Part shown: in pieces, positions 50,261-58,536 of the stretch
Layout of the letters: every line of letters begins with the position of its first letter
Position numbering within the stretch: the stretch's first letter is position 1
From: an uncultured Clostridia bacterium
GTDB lineage: Bacteria > Bacillota > Clostridia > UBA1381
Assembly (NCBI GenBank): GCA_947631235.1
Contig: CANRKO010000004.1
Location: 107,161-171,160, forward strand
DNA: 64,000 bases
Reading direction: 5' to 3'
The notes under the pieces: model-generated
Database searches by the model: none
What the model was told of the DNA's origin: nothing
Seen by the model: only the letters and a program-made list of their open reading frames with translations
Translations under genes and position numbers: made by a program

Positions 50261-50466
50261 TTCGTCAACCCTAAAATACTCCGCACTTCCTCGGATGTGT
50301 ATTCCTCGTCGTTGTCAATCTCACTGTCAGCCGCGAGTTTTAAGTCGTATTCGTCAGATTTCTCGGAAAGTCCGTTTATCCCTTCGAGAATATTTATAAC
50401 AAATAAAATTTTTCCATCGTCCATTTGACTTATGAGGTCGATTGCCCGTTCTTTGTTTGACATCAT
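50257..50466 (-). CDS. Antitoxin of the RelE-type pair
   Basis: This acidic 69-residue protein precedes the toxin. The N-terminal half (KERAIDLISQMDDGKILFVINILEG) is a dimerisation helix pair and the C-terminal half is acidic and probably wraps the toxin. Small antitoxins of this helical kind are common with RelE in Clostridia. The ATG at 50466 lies seven bases after AGGAG; a GTG two codons upstream is too close to it. The pair has its own promoter at 50489-50517. Confidence 0.75.
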   Translation of the reverse strand: MMSNKERAIDLISQMDDGKILFVINILEGINGLSEKSDEYDLKLAADSEIDNDEEYTSEEVRSILGLTK

Positions 50467-50488
50467 AATCACGCTCCTTTATATAGTT

Positions 50489-50517
50489 ATTGTACCAGAA
50501 AGTTTTTTTAATATCAA
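50489..50517 (-). promoter_or_regulatory. Promoter of the RelE-type toxin-antitoxin pair
   Basis: On the minus strand TTGATA (50512-50517) and TACAAT (50489-50494) are 17 bases apart, about 25 bases before the antitoxin ATG. Confidence 0.65.
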
Positions 50518-50638
50518 GAGTTATTTGATTTTTCCACGCCAAAACAAAAAAATACAGTTTTGACTTATAATTAAACGGTTTTTCGATGTTTTTTCGGTCA
50601 ATAATAATCATGTACTCAGAAAAATCGGAGGTAGAAAA

Positions 50639-50821
50639 ATGAGCAACACATCGGGATTTTTTAAAGGTATGGCGACGGGTCTTATCGTGGGCGCAACGAC
50701 GGCTATCATACTTGACCCGCTTAACGAACGCGAGAGGAAAAAACTCGCGAAGAAAACGGAGGGTGTTTTCAAAAACATCGGTTCCGTTATCGACACTGCG
50801 GTCGGCATGATGCGCAGTTAA
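50639..50821 (+). CDS. Small YtxH-like membrane protein
   Basis: This 60-residue protein has a short N-terminal Gly-rich helix (FFKGMATGLIVGATTAIIL) likely to insert in the membrane and a basic amphipathic tail. The layout is that of YtxH/gas-vesicle-like small proteins, seen in Firmicutes stress responses. GGAGG lies six to eight bases before the ATG at 50639 and a terminator follows the stop. It stands alone. The match rests on length and layout, so the exact role is unknown. Confidence 0.7.
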   Translation: MSNTSGFFKGMATGLIVGATTAIILDPLNERERKKLAKKTEGVFKNIGSVIDTAVGMMRS

Positions 50822-50828
50822 ATTTAAA

Positions 50829-50855
50829 ACGGGGCTGCCGTGCAGTCCCGTTTTT
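50829..50855. terminator. Terminator between the YtxH-like gene and trpB
   Basis: ACGGGGCTGC (50829-50838) pairs with GCAGTCCCGT (50842-50851), with one G-U pair, followed by T5. Convergent genes on both sides. Confidence 0.8.
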
Positions 50856-50865
50856 CTTTCGTATA

Positions 50866-52056
50866 TTATCCTTCGTCAACGTCGCGTCCGAGGTATTTCG
50901 CGACGGAGTAAACGTCCTTGTCGCCGCGTCCCGAAAGGCATATGACAAGTATTTCGTCCTTTTTCATTTCGGGCGCGATTTTTTTAGCGAGCGCTATCGC
51001 GTGTGCCGATTCTATCGCCGGTATTATGCCCTCCGTTTTGGACAGGTACATAAACGCGTCCACCGCTTCCGCGTCGGTTATCGGGTAATACTTCGCTCTG
51101 CCCGTTTTCGCGAGGTTCGCGTGTTCGGGGCCTATGCCGGGGTAATCGAGTCCCGCCGATATTGAATATACCGGCATTATGTTACCGCCCTTGTCCTGCA
51201 GAAACAGCGACTTCATACCGTGCAGCACTCCGACGCTTCCTCCGGCAATCGTCGCGGCGTGTCTGCCCGTTTCGACGCCGTCGCCCGCCGCTTCCGCACC
51301 GTAAAGCTTTACCGACGGTTCGTCTATAAAGTCGGCGAACATTCCTATCGCGTTCGAGCCGCCGCCCACGCACGCCATTACCGCGTCGGGGAGTCTGCCC
51401 TCCGTTTCCATAAGCTGTGCGCGCGTTTCCTTGCTTATAATGCTCTGGAAATGCTTTACAATCGCGGGGTACGGATGAGGTCCGACAGCCGAGCCGAGTA
51501 CGTAAAACGTGTCGTCCGCGTGAGCGGTCCACGAACGCAGCGCTTCGTTCGTCGCGTCCTTCAGCGTTCCCGTGCCGGACGTTACGGGATGCACCTGCGC
51601 GCCCAGAAGGTTCATGCGGAACACGTTTAGCGACTGCCTTTTCGTGTCCTCGATACCCATGTAAACGTCACATTCAAGTCCCAAAACAGCCGCGAACGTC
51701 GCGGTCGCGACGCCGTGCTGACCCGCGCCCGTTTCGGCTATCACCTTTTTCTTGCCCATACGCTTTGCCAAAAGGCACTGACCTATCACGTTGTTTATCT
51801 TATGCGCGCCGGTGTGGTTTAAGTCCTCTCGCTTTAAATATATCTTCGCTCCGCCGAGATCCTTCGTCATTTTCTCGGCGTAATACAGAACGGACGGTCT
51901 GCCCGTGTACTGCTTATGGTAATAGTTAAGCTCCTTTAAAAATTCCTCGTCGTCCTTGTACTTGTTGAACGCCTCCTCCAAATGTATAAGCGCGTTCATA
52001 AGAGTTTCGGACGCGTACTGTCCGCCGTACTCTCCGTACCTTCCCTTCTTGCCCAC
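50866..52056 (-). CDS. trpB: Tryptophan synthase beta subunit
   Basis: This 396-residue PLP enzyme joins indole and serine into tryptophan. The PLP Lys is in HTGAHKIN (Lys86), the phosphate-binding loop is GGGSNA, and the catalytic Glu is in AETGAGQHG. It starts with GTG at 52056, nine bases after GGAG. No trpA or other trp genes are nearby, so it is an orphan under its own promoter (52094-52122). It could salvage indole, or act on free indole from IorAB-type metabolism or from other gut bacteria. The sequence is TrpB1-like, which normally partners with TrpA. Confidence 0.94.
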   Translation of the reverse strand: MGKKGRYGEYGGQYASETLMNALIHLEEAFNKYKDDEEFLKELNYYHKQYTGRPSVLYYAEKMTKDLGGAKIYLKREDLNHTGAHKINNVIGQCLLAKRMGKKKVIAETGAGQHGVATATFAAVLGLECDVYMGIEDTKRQSLNVFRMNLLGAQVHPVTSGTGTLKDATNEALRSWTAHADDTFYVLGSAVGPHPYPAIVKHFQSIISKETRAQLMETEGRLPDAVMACVGGGSNAIGMFADFIDEPSVKLYGAEAAGDGVETGRHAATIAGGSVGVLHGMKSLFLQDKGGNIMPVYSISAGLDYPGIGPEHANLAKTGRAKYYPITDAEAVDAFMYLSKTEGIIPAIESAHAIALAKKIAPEMKKDEILVICLSGRGDKDVYSVAKYLGRDVDEG

Positions 52057-52093
52057 TATTCTCTTCTCCTCTCAAATTACATAGTTCCCGTCT

Positions 52094-52122
52094 ATTTTAT
52101 CAGATTTCGCCGCATATTACAA
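52094..52122 (-). promoter_or_regulatory. Promoter of trpB
   Basis: On the minus strand TTGTAA (52117-52122) and TAAAAT (52094-52099) are 17 bases apart. Confidence 0.6.
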
Positions 52123-52142
52123 GTGTTTTTTTATTTTATTCC

Positions 52143-52171
52143 TTGACGTTTCGCCGACCGTGGATTATAAT
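52143..52171 (+). promoter_or_regulatory. Promoter of the zinc-knuckle membrane protein gene
   Basis: TTGACG (52143-52148) and TATAAT (52166-52171) are 17 bases apart, about 35 bases before the ATG at 52206. Confidence 0.78.
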
Positions 52172-52205
52172 ATAGGTAGAATATATAGGTATTGGGGGAA
52201 TACAT

Positions 52206-52616
52206 ATGCCGTCACGCAAAAAGCTTGAAGATATTGAATATAATGTTTTCCGCAAACACGGTCAGCATGGCGGTGACGATGACGACGGAATTCACGACGC
52301 CGGTTGTCTCACAATACTCGCCGGCATTATTGTGACGGTGATTGTCCTTGTCGCGATCGTGGGCTTTATGCAGATAGGCAGGAACGGCCCTACGGCGCAC
52401 TGCGCCGCGCCGGGATGCTCGAACAAGCCAAAGCCCGGCGGCAGCTACTGCTGGCTGCACAGCTCGTCGTACAACACGCACGGCGGTAGTAAGGATATAG
52501 AACAAACTCCCTCTTCCTCCGACGACTCCAAGTCGGACGAAAAATCAAACAAAAAAATATGGGAGGGCAGCACCGGCAGACATGAGGCTCCCCAGTCCGG
52601 CAGCGTTATAAATTAA
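52206..52616 (+). CDS. Small membrane protein with an extracytoplasmic zinc-knuckle-like motif
   Basis: This 136-residue protein has a charged N-terminus, one membrane helix (about residues 33-55), then a compact C66-x4-C71-x10-C82-x2-H85 pattern that could bind zinc, and a Ser/Asp/Lys-rich disordered tail. The first Cys/His block looks like a short knuckle (CAAPGC and YCWLHS). I do not recognise the family. GGGGGAA precedes the ATG. Own promoter and no close neighbour. The motif might bind a metal or link to partner proteins; this is inference. Confidence 0.6.
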   Translation: MPSRKKLEDIEYNVFRKHGQHGGDDDDGIHDAGCLTILAGIIVTVIVLVAIVGFMQIGRNGPTAHCAAPGCSNKPKPGGSYCWLHSSSYNTHGGSKDIEQTPSSSDDSKSDEKSNKKIWEGSTGRHEAPQSGSVIN

Positions 52617-52728
52617 GGCATATAAAAACAGAGCGGTAAGCCGGAGAGTCTTCAATAAAATGGTGATAATTTTCGTATCTTTATTTAGGAGCATTCTTAG
52701 TTTGCGCAGTTTTGATTTCACATAAAAA

Positions 52729-52759
52729 GCAACACGGCTTTGTATAGATCCTGTGTTGC
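52729..52759 (-). terminator. Terminator after the LRR protein gene
   Basis: GCAACAC (52729-52735) pairs with GTGTTGC (52753-52759), flanked by A5 and T5. It sits past the stop at 52786 on the minus strand. Confidence 0.75.
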
Positions 52760-52785
52760 TTTTTCTTATTATGAATGTAACAAAT

Positions 52786-54111
52786 CTAACCAATTGGAAC
52801 TTCCACTGCACTACATACCGGTCGCATACCATCTATGTCGTTCCAGACAAATACCTTGGCGTAATCTGCACTATCTGCATTTACTGTAATAGACTTTGAG
52901 GTGTCTCCCGAATGTATATTATCGGTGTTAATTCCTGTTAATGCACCTTTTTTGTATAATACAGCAACTAATAAACTGTCATTTTGAATATTCTGCAGGG
53001 AAATACTAAAGTGATAATTGCTGTCTACCTGAACATTATTGATTGCAGGAGATGGGATTTCATCTGCGTTAAAATAAACTGTTGCATTTGAAAGCATATA
53101 ATTTATATCTTCTATAACAACCATATCCCACTCCTCTTGTGAACCTGAAAAATATATGTTTGCAGAATTCGAAGTGTCGTTGAATGATCCAAAGGTTGCA
53201 TATTCAATCTTTTTTATACTGTTAGGAATAAAAATATTTGTAATGTTGGTGCAACCCCAAAATGTACCTCCCACAACTTCTGTCATTCCATATGATAAAG
53301 TTACATCTGTCAAACTTGAACAACCTTGAAAAGCACTCTTACCTATAGACTTCACACTATTAGGAATGGTAATATTCCTCAAACCCGAGCAGCTAAAAAA
53401 AGCGTTTTCTTCAATCTCAATCACGCTGTTAGGAATGGATACCCCTACCAGATCGGCACAGCCTTCAAACGAGCCCGCTTTTATATATTTTGTAGTATCG
53501 GGTATATTATATACGGGATTGGCAGCATCTTTTGCATATGCAATCAACTCTGTTTGCGATTTATCAAACAGAACACCATCTATATCCGAGTAATACTTAT
53601 TGTTACTATCGACATTGATGTTTAGAAATCCGCACTCCATGAAGGCATTACCATCTATATGTTGAACACTGGCAGGAATATCAAGCGACTGCAATGATTT
53701 GCATCGTTGAAACGCCTGATAGCCTATTGTAATTAAATTTTGAGAAAGATATATTGTTTCTATATTATTGCATCCATAAAATGAAATAGGTGATATTTCC
53801 AATACACTATCCGCCATAATTACATTTCTTAAAGCTTTACAATTTAGAAATGCTTGCTGGCAAATGCTTGTTACACCGTCTTCTATTATTACATCCGTTA
53901 TTTCGTCACATATACCGAAGTCATACCATTGATTATCAGTAATTGATCCGGAACCGCTGATTGTGAGAATCCCGTCGGCAAACTCCCAAAAAACTCCATC
54001 ACCACATTCGCCGTTTATTATAAATCCATCATACTCAGAAGCTTTTATTGGGCATGGAAATAACAGTATACATACCATAATCAACGATGTTATAATTGTC
54101 TTCTTGTTCAT
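52786..54111 (-). CDS. Secreted leucine-rich repeat (BspA-type) protein
   Basis: This 441-residue surface protein has a signal peptide (about residues 1-24) and about nine LRR_5/BspA-type repeats of about 23 residues (for example ALRNVIMADSVLEISPISFYGC and IPNSVKSIGKSAFQGC) over about 60-330. A C-terminal beta module (about 355-441), ending in a VFVWNDIDGMRPV segment, is shared with the PL11 and GH43 enzymes. BspA-type repeats mediate binding in gut and oral bacteria. No SLH or sortase signal is visible. The gene is markedly AT-rich against its neighbours and faces an XRE regulator across a 130-base AT-rich gap, so it may be transferred. AGAAGG precedes the ATG. Confidence 0.85.
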   Translation of the reverse strand: MNKKTIITSLIMVCILLFPCPIKASEYDGFIINGECGDGVFWEFADGILTISGSGSITDNQWYDFGICDEITDVIIEDGVTSICQQAFLNCKALRNVIMADSVLEISPISFYGCNNIETIYLSQNLITIGYQAFQRCKSLQSLDIPASVQHIDGNAFMECGFLNINVDSNNKYYSDIDGVLFDKSQTELIAYAKDAANPVYNIPDTTKYIKAGSFEGCADLVGVSIPNSVIEIEENAFFSCSGLRNITIPNSVKSIGKSAFQGCSSLTDVTLSYGMTEVVGGTFWGCTNITNIFIPNSIKKIEYATFGSFNDTSNSANIYFSGSQEEWDMVVIEDINYMLSNATVYFNADEIPSPAINNVQVDSNYHFSISLQNIQNDSLLVAVLYKKGALTGINTDNIHSGDTSKSITVNADSADYAKVFVWNDIDGMRPVCSAVEVPIG

Positions 54112-54241
54112 AAAAATGCCTTCTTTCGTTTAAAATTTTAAATATTATTAATCATATAATCATAATGACTGTATAGTATATTTTATCATAATCATTTTGA
54201 CTATACAATATATACAATAAACAAAATTGGGAGTGTATTTT

Positions 54242-54577
54242 ATGAATCTTGACTATAAATCTATTGGAAAACGCATTCGCGAAGAACGAAAACTACAGCA
54301 TTTATCTCAAGAGCAACTCGCGGAAAAAGCAAGCTTGTCAACTGTTCATCTAAGCCATATAGAAACGGCAAATACCAAGCTTAGCCTGCCGGCACTGATA
54401 AATATAGCCAACGCACTTAGAGTAGCCTCGGATGCTTTGCTTTGTGATAGTCTTGTAGCGTCTGAAAAAGCTTATAAACATTCTATATTGTCCGAATTGG
54501 ATGATTGCTCCAATAAAGAACTTAAATTATTGTCTGATTCGGTAAAGGCAATTAAAAAATCTTATAGGAGTTTATAA
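54242..54577 (+). CDS. XRE-family helix-turn-helix regulator
   Basis: This 111-residue protein has a Cro/CI-type domain at about residues 8-62 (IGKRIREERKLQHLSQEQLA, then the recognition helix in LSTVHLSHIETANTKLS) and a C-terminal region of unknown fold. GGGAG lies eight bases before the ATG at 54242; a TTG at 54227 overlaps the ribosome-binding site. It is divergent from the LRR protein gene, and the gap contains repeated TGACTRTA-like half-sites, probably its operators. It is AT-rich like its partner. Confidence 0.85.
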   Translation: MNLDYKSIGKRIREERKLQHLSQEQLAEKASLSTVHLSHIETANTKLSLPALINIANALRVASDALLCDSLVASEKAYKHSILSELDDCSNKELKLLSDSVKAIKKSYRSL

Positions 54578-54610
54578 AACATACTTCCACTATCATGTGG
54601 CATAATAAAA

Positions 54611-54641
54611 ACGGTCTATCATCTTGAAAATGACAGACCGT
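54611..54641. terminator. Terminator between XRE gene and serA
   Basis: ACGGTCTATCAT (54611-54622) pairs with ATGACAGACCGT (54630-54641) with one mismatch, flanked by A and T runs. It serves both convergent genes. Confidence 0.8.
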
Positions 54642-54676
54642 CTTTTAATTCAAACTGACTTAACAGCGTTCACTTT

Positions 54677-55834
54677 TTACTTTATTACTCTTACCTTCAT
54701 AACATCGTCAAGAGCGTTCAGTTTGTCCACAATGTCCTGAGTAACCTCGTGGTCGGTGTTGATGATCGTGTACGCAATCTCGCCGCGCGAGCCGTTAATC
54801 ATGTCGGAAATATTCACGCCCGAAAGCACCTCGGTAAAGCGTGCGATAACCGTCGGAAGGTTCTTGTGCTTTATCGTTATTCTGCCGACCTTGTCGTTCG
54901 GGAGCGTTACGTTCGGGAAGTTTACGCTGTTTGTGATGTTGCCGTTTTCGAGGTAGTCCTTTATCTCGTCGGCAGCCATTACCGCGCAGTTATCCTCGGA
55001 CTCGGCTGTTGACGCGCCGAGGTGGGGTATGTTTATAATACCCTCGTGGTTCACCGTCTCGCTGTCGGCGAAGTCAACGACATACTTTCTCACCTTGCCG
55101 TCCGTAAGAGCCTTAACGATGTCGGCGTTGTTTACAAGTCCGCCGCGTGCGAAGTTAAGGATAATCACGCCGTCCTTCATCTGTGAAAGAGCCTCGGCGT
55201 TGATTGTGTTCTTCGTGGAGTCGAGCAGCGGAAGGTGCAGCGTTATAAAGTCAGCCGCGGCGTATACCTCGGCGGGTGACGACGCGGTTTTTACGTGTCT
55301 CGAAAGCTGCAGCGCCGCGCCTACCGAGAGGTACGGGTCGTAACCTATCACGTCCATGCCGAGCGATATTGCCGCGTTCGCGACAAGCACGCCTATCGCG
55401 CCCAGACCGATAATACCGAGCGTCTTGCCCTTTATTTCCGTTCCGGCAAAGTTTGACTTGCCCTTCTCGACCTGCTTGTCAACGTCGTCGCCTTCAAGCG
55501 TGTTAGCCCACTCGATACCGCCTATGATATCGCGCGACGCGAGGAGCATACCCGCGATAACAAGCTCTTTAACGGCGTTTGCGTTCGCGCCCGGTGTGTT
55601 GAACACGACAATGCCCTTTTCGGTGCATTTGTCGATTGGGATGTTGTTCACGCCCGCGCCTGCTCTCGCGACAGCTTTGAGGCCCTTCGGCAGCTCCATG
55701 TCGTGCATTTTGTAGCTGCGCAGAATTATGCCGTCAACCTTCTCCGCATTCACGTCGTCGGTTATTGTGTATCCCTCGCCGAGACGGTTAAGTCCGCACT
55801 CCGCGATTTTGTTTAACGTAAGTATATTAAACAT
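54677..55834 (-). CDS. serA: D-3-phosphoglycerate dehydrogenase
   Basis: This 385-residue enzyme oxidises 3-phosphoglycerate to 3-phosphohydroxypyruvate with NAD, the first step of serine synthesis. The NAD-binding GLGAIGVLVANAAISLGM loop, the catalytic Arg in NFARGGLVNN and the catalytic His in NIPHLGASTAESE are present. A C-terminal ACT domain (about residues 315-385) probably gives serine feedback. It is 15 bases after serC in one operon. Length fits the short type with a single ACT domain. Confidence 0.95.
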   Translation of the reverse strand: MFNILTLNKIAECGLNRLGEGYTITDDVNAEKVDGIILRSYKMHDMELPKGLKAVARAGAGVNNIPIDKCTEKGIVVFNTPGANANAVKELVIAGMLLASRDIIGGIEWANTLEGDDVDKQVEKGKSNFAGTEIKGKTLGIIGLGAIGVLVANAAISLGMDVIGYDPYLSVGAALQLSRHVKTASSPAEVYAAADFITLHLPLLDSTKNTINAEALSQMKDGVIILNFARGGLVNNADIVKALTDGKVRKYVVDFADSETVNHEGIINIPHLGASTAESEDNCAVMAADEIKDYLENGNITNSVNFPNVTLPNDKVGRITIKHKNLPTVIARFTEVLSGVNISDMINGSRGEIAYTIINTDHEVTQDIVDKLNALDDVMKVRVIK

Positions 55835-55849
55835 TGTATTTCTCTCCTA

Positions 55850-56935
55850 TTATTTATTTTCTGCCTCAAACTTCTTCATAAATTCAACCAGCGCCTCTAC
55901 GCCCTCTATCGGCATAGCGTTGTAGATGCTCGCTCTCATGCCGCCGACGGTTCTGTGACCCTTGATGTTGATAAAGCCCGCAGCCTTTGCCTCCGCGACA
56001 AACTTCGCGTCCAGTTCCTCGTCGCCCGTAACGAACGGTATGTTCATAAGCGATCTGTCCTCGGGAACGACCGTACCCTTGAACATTTCCGAGCTGTCAA
56101 GGAAATCGTAAAGGATTTTTGCCTTCTTCTCGTTTATCTTCTGCAGCTCCTTAACGCCGCCCTTGTCCTTTATCCACCGGAGAACGAGACCGAGCATATA
56201 AATGCCGTATGTAGGCGGTGTGTTGTACATCGAGCCGTTGTCGCGGTGAATTGAATACTTGAACATCGTCGGCGTGCCTTCAAGCGTGTCGCCGATAAGG
56301 TCGTTTCTTACGATTACGAGCGTAACGCCCGCCGGTCCGAGGTTCTTCTGCGCGCCCGCGTAGAGGATACCGAACTTGTTAATATCAATTTCCTCCGCCA
56401 TTACGCACGATGAAATGTCCGCAACGAGTACCGCGTCGGTGTCGGGGATCTTCTTTTCGGTGTAGTGCGTGCCGTAAATTGTGTTGTTATAGCAAATGTA
56501 GCAGTAGTCGGCGTCGGGGTCGAACATGCTCTTGTTTGTCTCGGGAATGTACGAGAACGTCTTATCCGCCGACGACGCGACCTTGTTGACCTTGATGTAT
56601 CTCTCGGCTTCCTGTGCCGCCTTCTTCGCCCACTGACCCGTTATGATGTAGTCAGCCTTGCCCGACTTCGTGCCGAGGTTCATCGGGATTGCCGCGAACT
56701 GTGACGACGCGCCGCCCTGCAAAAACAGTACCGTGTAGTTGTCGGGTACGTGCATAAGCTCTCTTACGAGCGCCTCCGCGTTATCTATGATTGCCTGATA
56801 TTCCTTCGAGCGGTGGCTCATCTCCATAACCGACTGACCCGTCGAGCCGTACTCCGTCATTTCGGCTGCCGCCTTTTCAAGTACCTCGAGCGGGAGCATC
56901 GAGGGACCCGCCGAAAAATTATAAACTCTGCTCAT
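55850..56935 (-). CDS. serC: Phosphoserine aminotransferase
   Basis: This 361-residue PLP enzyme converts phosphohydroxypyruvate and glutamate to phosphoserine. NFSAGPSMLP opens the sequence, and the PLP Lys is in AGAQKNLGPAG. GGAGG stands eight bases before the ATG at 56935; an upstream ATG at 56968 lacks one and lies outside the homology. It leads the serC-serA operon under the promoter at 56979-57007. serB is absent from the window. Confidence 0.95.
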   Translation of the reverse strand: MSRVYNFSAGPSMLPLEVLEKAAAEMTEYGSTGQSVMEMSHRSKEYQAIIDNAEALVRELMHVPDNYTVLFLQGGASSQFAAIPMNLGTKSGKADYIITGQWAKKAAQEAERYIKVNKVASSADKTFSYIPETNKSMFDPDADYCYICYNNTIYGTHYTEKKIPDTDAVLVADISSCVMAEEIDINKFGILYAGAQKNLGPAGVTLVIVRNDLIGDTLEGTPTMFKYSIHRDNGSMYNTPPTYGIYMLGLVLRWIKDKGGVKELQKINEKKAKILYDFLDSSEMFKGTVVPEDRSLMNIPFVTGDEELDAKFVAEAKAAGFINIKGHRTVGGMRASIYNAMPIEGVEALVEFMKKFEAENK

Positions 56936-56978
56936 TTTTATAGCCTCCGTTTGCTTTAAATTTTTCAAATCGGTTACA

Positions 56979-57007
56979 ATTATATCTCAAATCGGCTTAA
57001 TAGTCAA
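56979..57007 (-). promoter_or_regulatory. Promoter of serC-serA
   Basis: On the minus strand TTGACT (57002-57007) and TATAAT (56979-56984) are 17 bases apart, about 45 bases before the serC ATG. Confidence 0.78.
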
Positions 57008-57062
57008 CAATTTTTAAATAAAGAGTGTTAGAAATTTGACAAGATTAGTCTTATTTTTTTCA

Positions 57063-57755
57063 TCATTTTGTATAGTTTTCGACCGCCTCGGCTATCGCCC
57101 ACGCGATTTTTGACCTGTATTGCTCGTCGTTGAGTTTCTTTTCCTCGTCGGGGTTCGACAAAAAGCCGCACTCGGCAAGTATGGCGGGAACGGGCGGATT
57201 TTTCATCAAAAACAGGCTCGCGTCAGCCGTTTTGACGGCGTGCGTTTCCGCGCCCGTGACGGAGCCTATTTTCTTTTGTATCGCGTCGGCGAGTTCCTCC
57301 GCGTCGGGGTGGCTTTTGTCGTAAAAAATGTGCAGACCGCTTACCTTCGGGTCGCCGAAGGAGTTCATGTGTATGCTCAAAAATAAGTCCGCGTCGCTTT
57401 TTTCAATGATTTCGCGCCGTTTCTTCATGTCGGAGATTTTCATTTTGCGTATCGTGTCCGCGCTCTCGTCCTGTAAGCCGCTGTCGCCCTCGCGCGTCAT
57501 TATGACGGCGTAGCCCTTACTTTCCAGTACCTCGCGCAGTTTTTCCGTTATCGCGAGGTTCACGTCCTTCTCCTCCGTTCCGCTTACGCCCACAGCCCCG
57601 CCATCGGGTGAGCCGTGACCTGCGTCAAGTATTACTTTAAACGGCTGCGCGGAAAAGGTTTGCCTTACGTGCGCGCTGTCGCGTATGCAGCATACCACGG
57701 AAAACGCGAATACAAGCGCGACCGCCGCAATCGTTACTCTTTTTCTCTTAAACAT
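57063..57755 (-). CDS. cwlD: Spore cortex amidase CwlD
   Basis: This 230-residue N-acetylmuramoyl-L-alanine amidase helps form muramic-delta-lactam in the spore cortex, which is needed for germination. A signal-anchor helix covers about residues 7-22. The zinc ligands are in DAGHGSPDGG (His47), a Glu near 61 (EEKDVN region) and the later His in LSIHMNSF, with the catalytic Glu in ILAECGFLSN. GGGAGGGG lies before the ATG at 57755. This Shine-Dalgarno lies within a hairpin (57761-57792). The first eight codons and the leader are duplicated at 58537-58608. Confidence 0.9.
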   Translation of the reverse strand: MFKRKRVTIAAVALVFAFSVVCCIRDSAHVRQTFSAQPFKVILDAGHGSPDGGAVGVSGTEEKDVNLAITEKLREVLESKGYAVIMTREGDSGLQDESADTIRKMKISDMKKRREIIEKSDADLFLSIHMNSFGDPKVSGLHIFYDKSHPDAEELADAIQKKIGSVTGAETHAVKTADASLFLMKNPPVPAILAECGFLSNPDEEKKLNDEQYRSKIAWAIAEAVENYTK

Positions 57756-57804
57756 AGCTGTCCCCTCCCGTATATTTCTATGCGGAAGGGGACGTGATAA
57801 TGCG
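57733..57804. repeat. 72-bp direct repeat, left copy (cwlD leader)
   Basis: This 72-base block is repeated without a mismatch at 58537-58608. It covers the first eight codons of cwlD, the ribosome-binding site and the leader. Within it TCCCCT/AGGGGA plus CCG/CGG (57761-57792) form a hairpin that encloses the cwlD Shine-Dalgarno. Confidence 0.92.
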
Positions 57805-57840
57805 CTTTACAAGCCGATAAATATAATTTTATCCATTAAA

Positions 57841-57876
57841 TTTTAGGTTGACTTTATCCTAAAAACGTATTATAAT
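57841..57876 (+). promoter_or_regulatory. Promoter and operator of the Phd/Doc pair
   Basis: TTGACT (57848-57853) and TATAAT (57871-57876) are 17 bases apart. The inverted repeat TTTTAGG (57841-57847) and CCTAAAA (57858-57864) brackets the -35 box, a likely site for Phd autoregulation. Confidence 0.78.
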
Positions 57877-57908
57877 AAATATATAAAACATGATTGGAGT
57901 GCAGATTT

Positions 57909-58151
57909 ATGAACATCGACACAAACACAATGGTTTCCATTTCCGAGGCAAACCAGAATTTTTCAAAAGTCGCTCATCTCGTTGACCAATACGGCAGCGC
58001 TGTTATTCTCAAAAACAATACGCCGCGCTATCTGATTTTGGAGTTTAATCAGGCTGACGAAAAGCTGTCGGCTCCCGCGGACGATGTGCTTGCGGCTTCG
58101 GAAAAGCTTATAGCGCGCAATAAAGCCGTATATGAGGAGCTTGCGAAATGA
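57909..58151 (+). CDS. Phd/YefM-family antitoxin
   Basis: This 80-residue protein starts with a Phd-type DNA-binding domain (MVSISEANQNFSKVAHLVDQ, then AVILKNNTPRYLILEF) and has a C-terminal helix (residues about 50-80) that neutralises the toxin. GGAG lies nine bases before the ATG at 57909; a TTG at 57894 is less likely. It overlaps doc by four bases (ATGA). Antitoxin and toxin face against the surrounding minus-strand genes and are bounded by the 72-bp repeat. Confidence 0.88.
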   Translation: MNIDTNTMVSISEANQNFSKVAHLVDQYGSAVILKNNTPRYLILEFNQADEKLSAPADDVLAASEKLIARNKAVYEELAK

Positions 58152-58525
58152 GAGTACTGACAAAACAGCAAATATTGTTTTTGCATGACCGATTGATAAA
58201 AACCTTCGGCGGTTCAGATTTAATTCGTGATGAGAGACTGCTTGATTCTGCAGTAAATGCGCCGTTTCAAACCTTCGGAGGATCCGAATTATATCCGTCG
58301 CTGCTCAATAAAGCTGCCCGCCTATGCTTTGAGCTTGTTAAAAATCACCCATTTGCAGACGGAAACAAGCGTGTAGGCACTCATGCCATGCTTGTATTTT
58401 TATCAATTAACGGTGTTGAATTGGAGTATAGGGATAATGAATTGATTGAACTGATATTGTCCGTCGCGTCAAGCGAGAGTGACGACAAACATATACTCCG
58501 GTGGCTTCAACAGCATATTATTTAA
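58148..58525 (+). CDS. doc: Doc toxin (Fic family)
   Basis: This 125-residue toxin has the Doc/Fic core with HPFADGNKR (residues about 68-76), matching HxFxDGNKR. In phage P1 Doc the protein phosphorylates EF-Tu and stops translation. The flap and terminal helices are of normal length, so it looks intact. It overlaps phd and ends 11 bases before the right copy of the 72-bp repeat. Confidence 0.9.
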   Translation: MRVLTKQQILFLHDRLIKTFGGSDLIRDERLLDSAVNAPFQTFGGSELYPSLLNKAARLCFELVKNHPFADGNKRVGTHAMLVFLSINGVELEYRDNELIELILSVASSESDDKHILRWLQQHII

Positions 58526-58536
58526 GAGCATCTGCA

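Noticed and set aside
57063..57755. cwlD disrupted by the duplication
   Set aside because: The left copy keeps the complete start, ribosome-binding site and coding sequence; only the right copy is a remnant.
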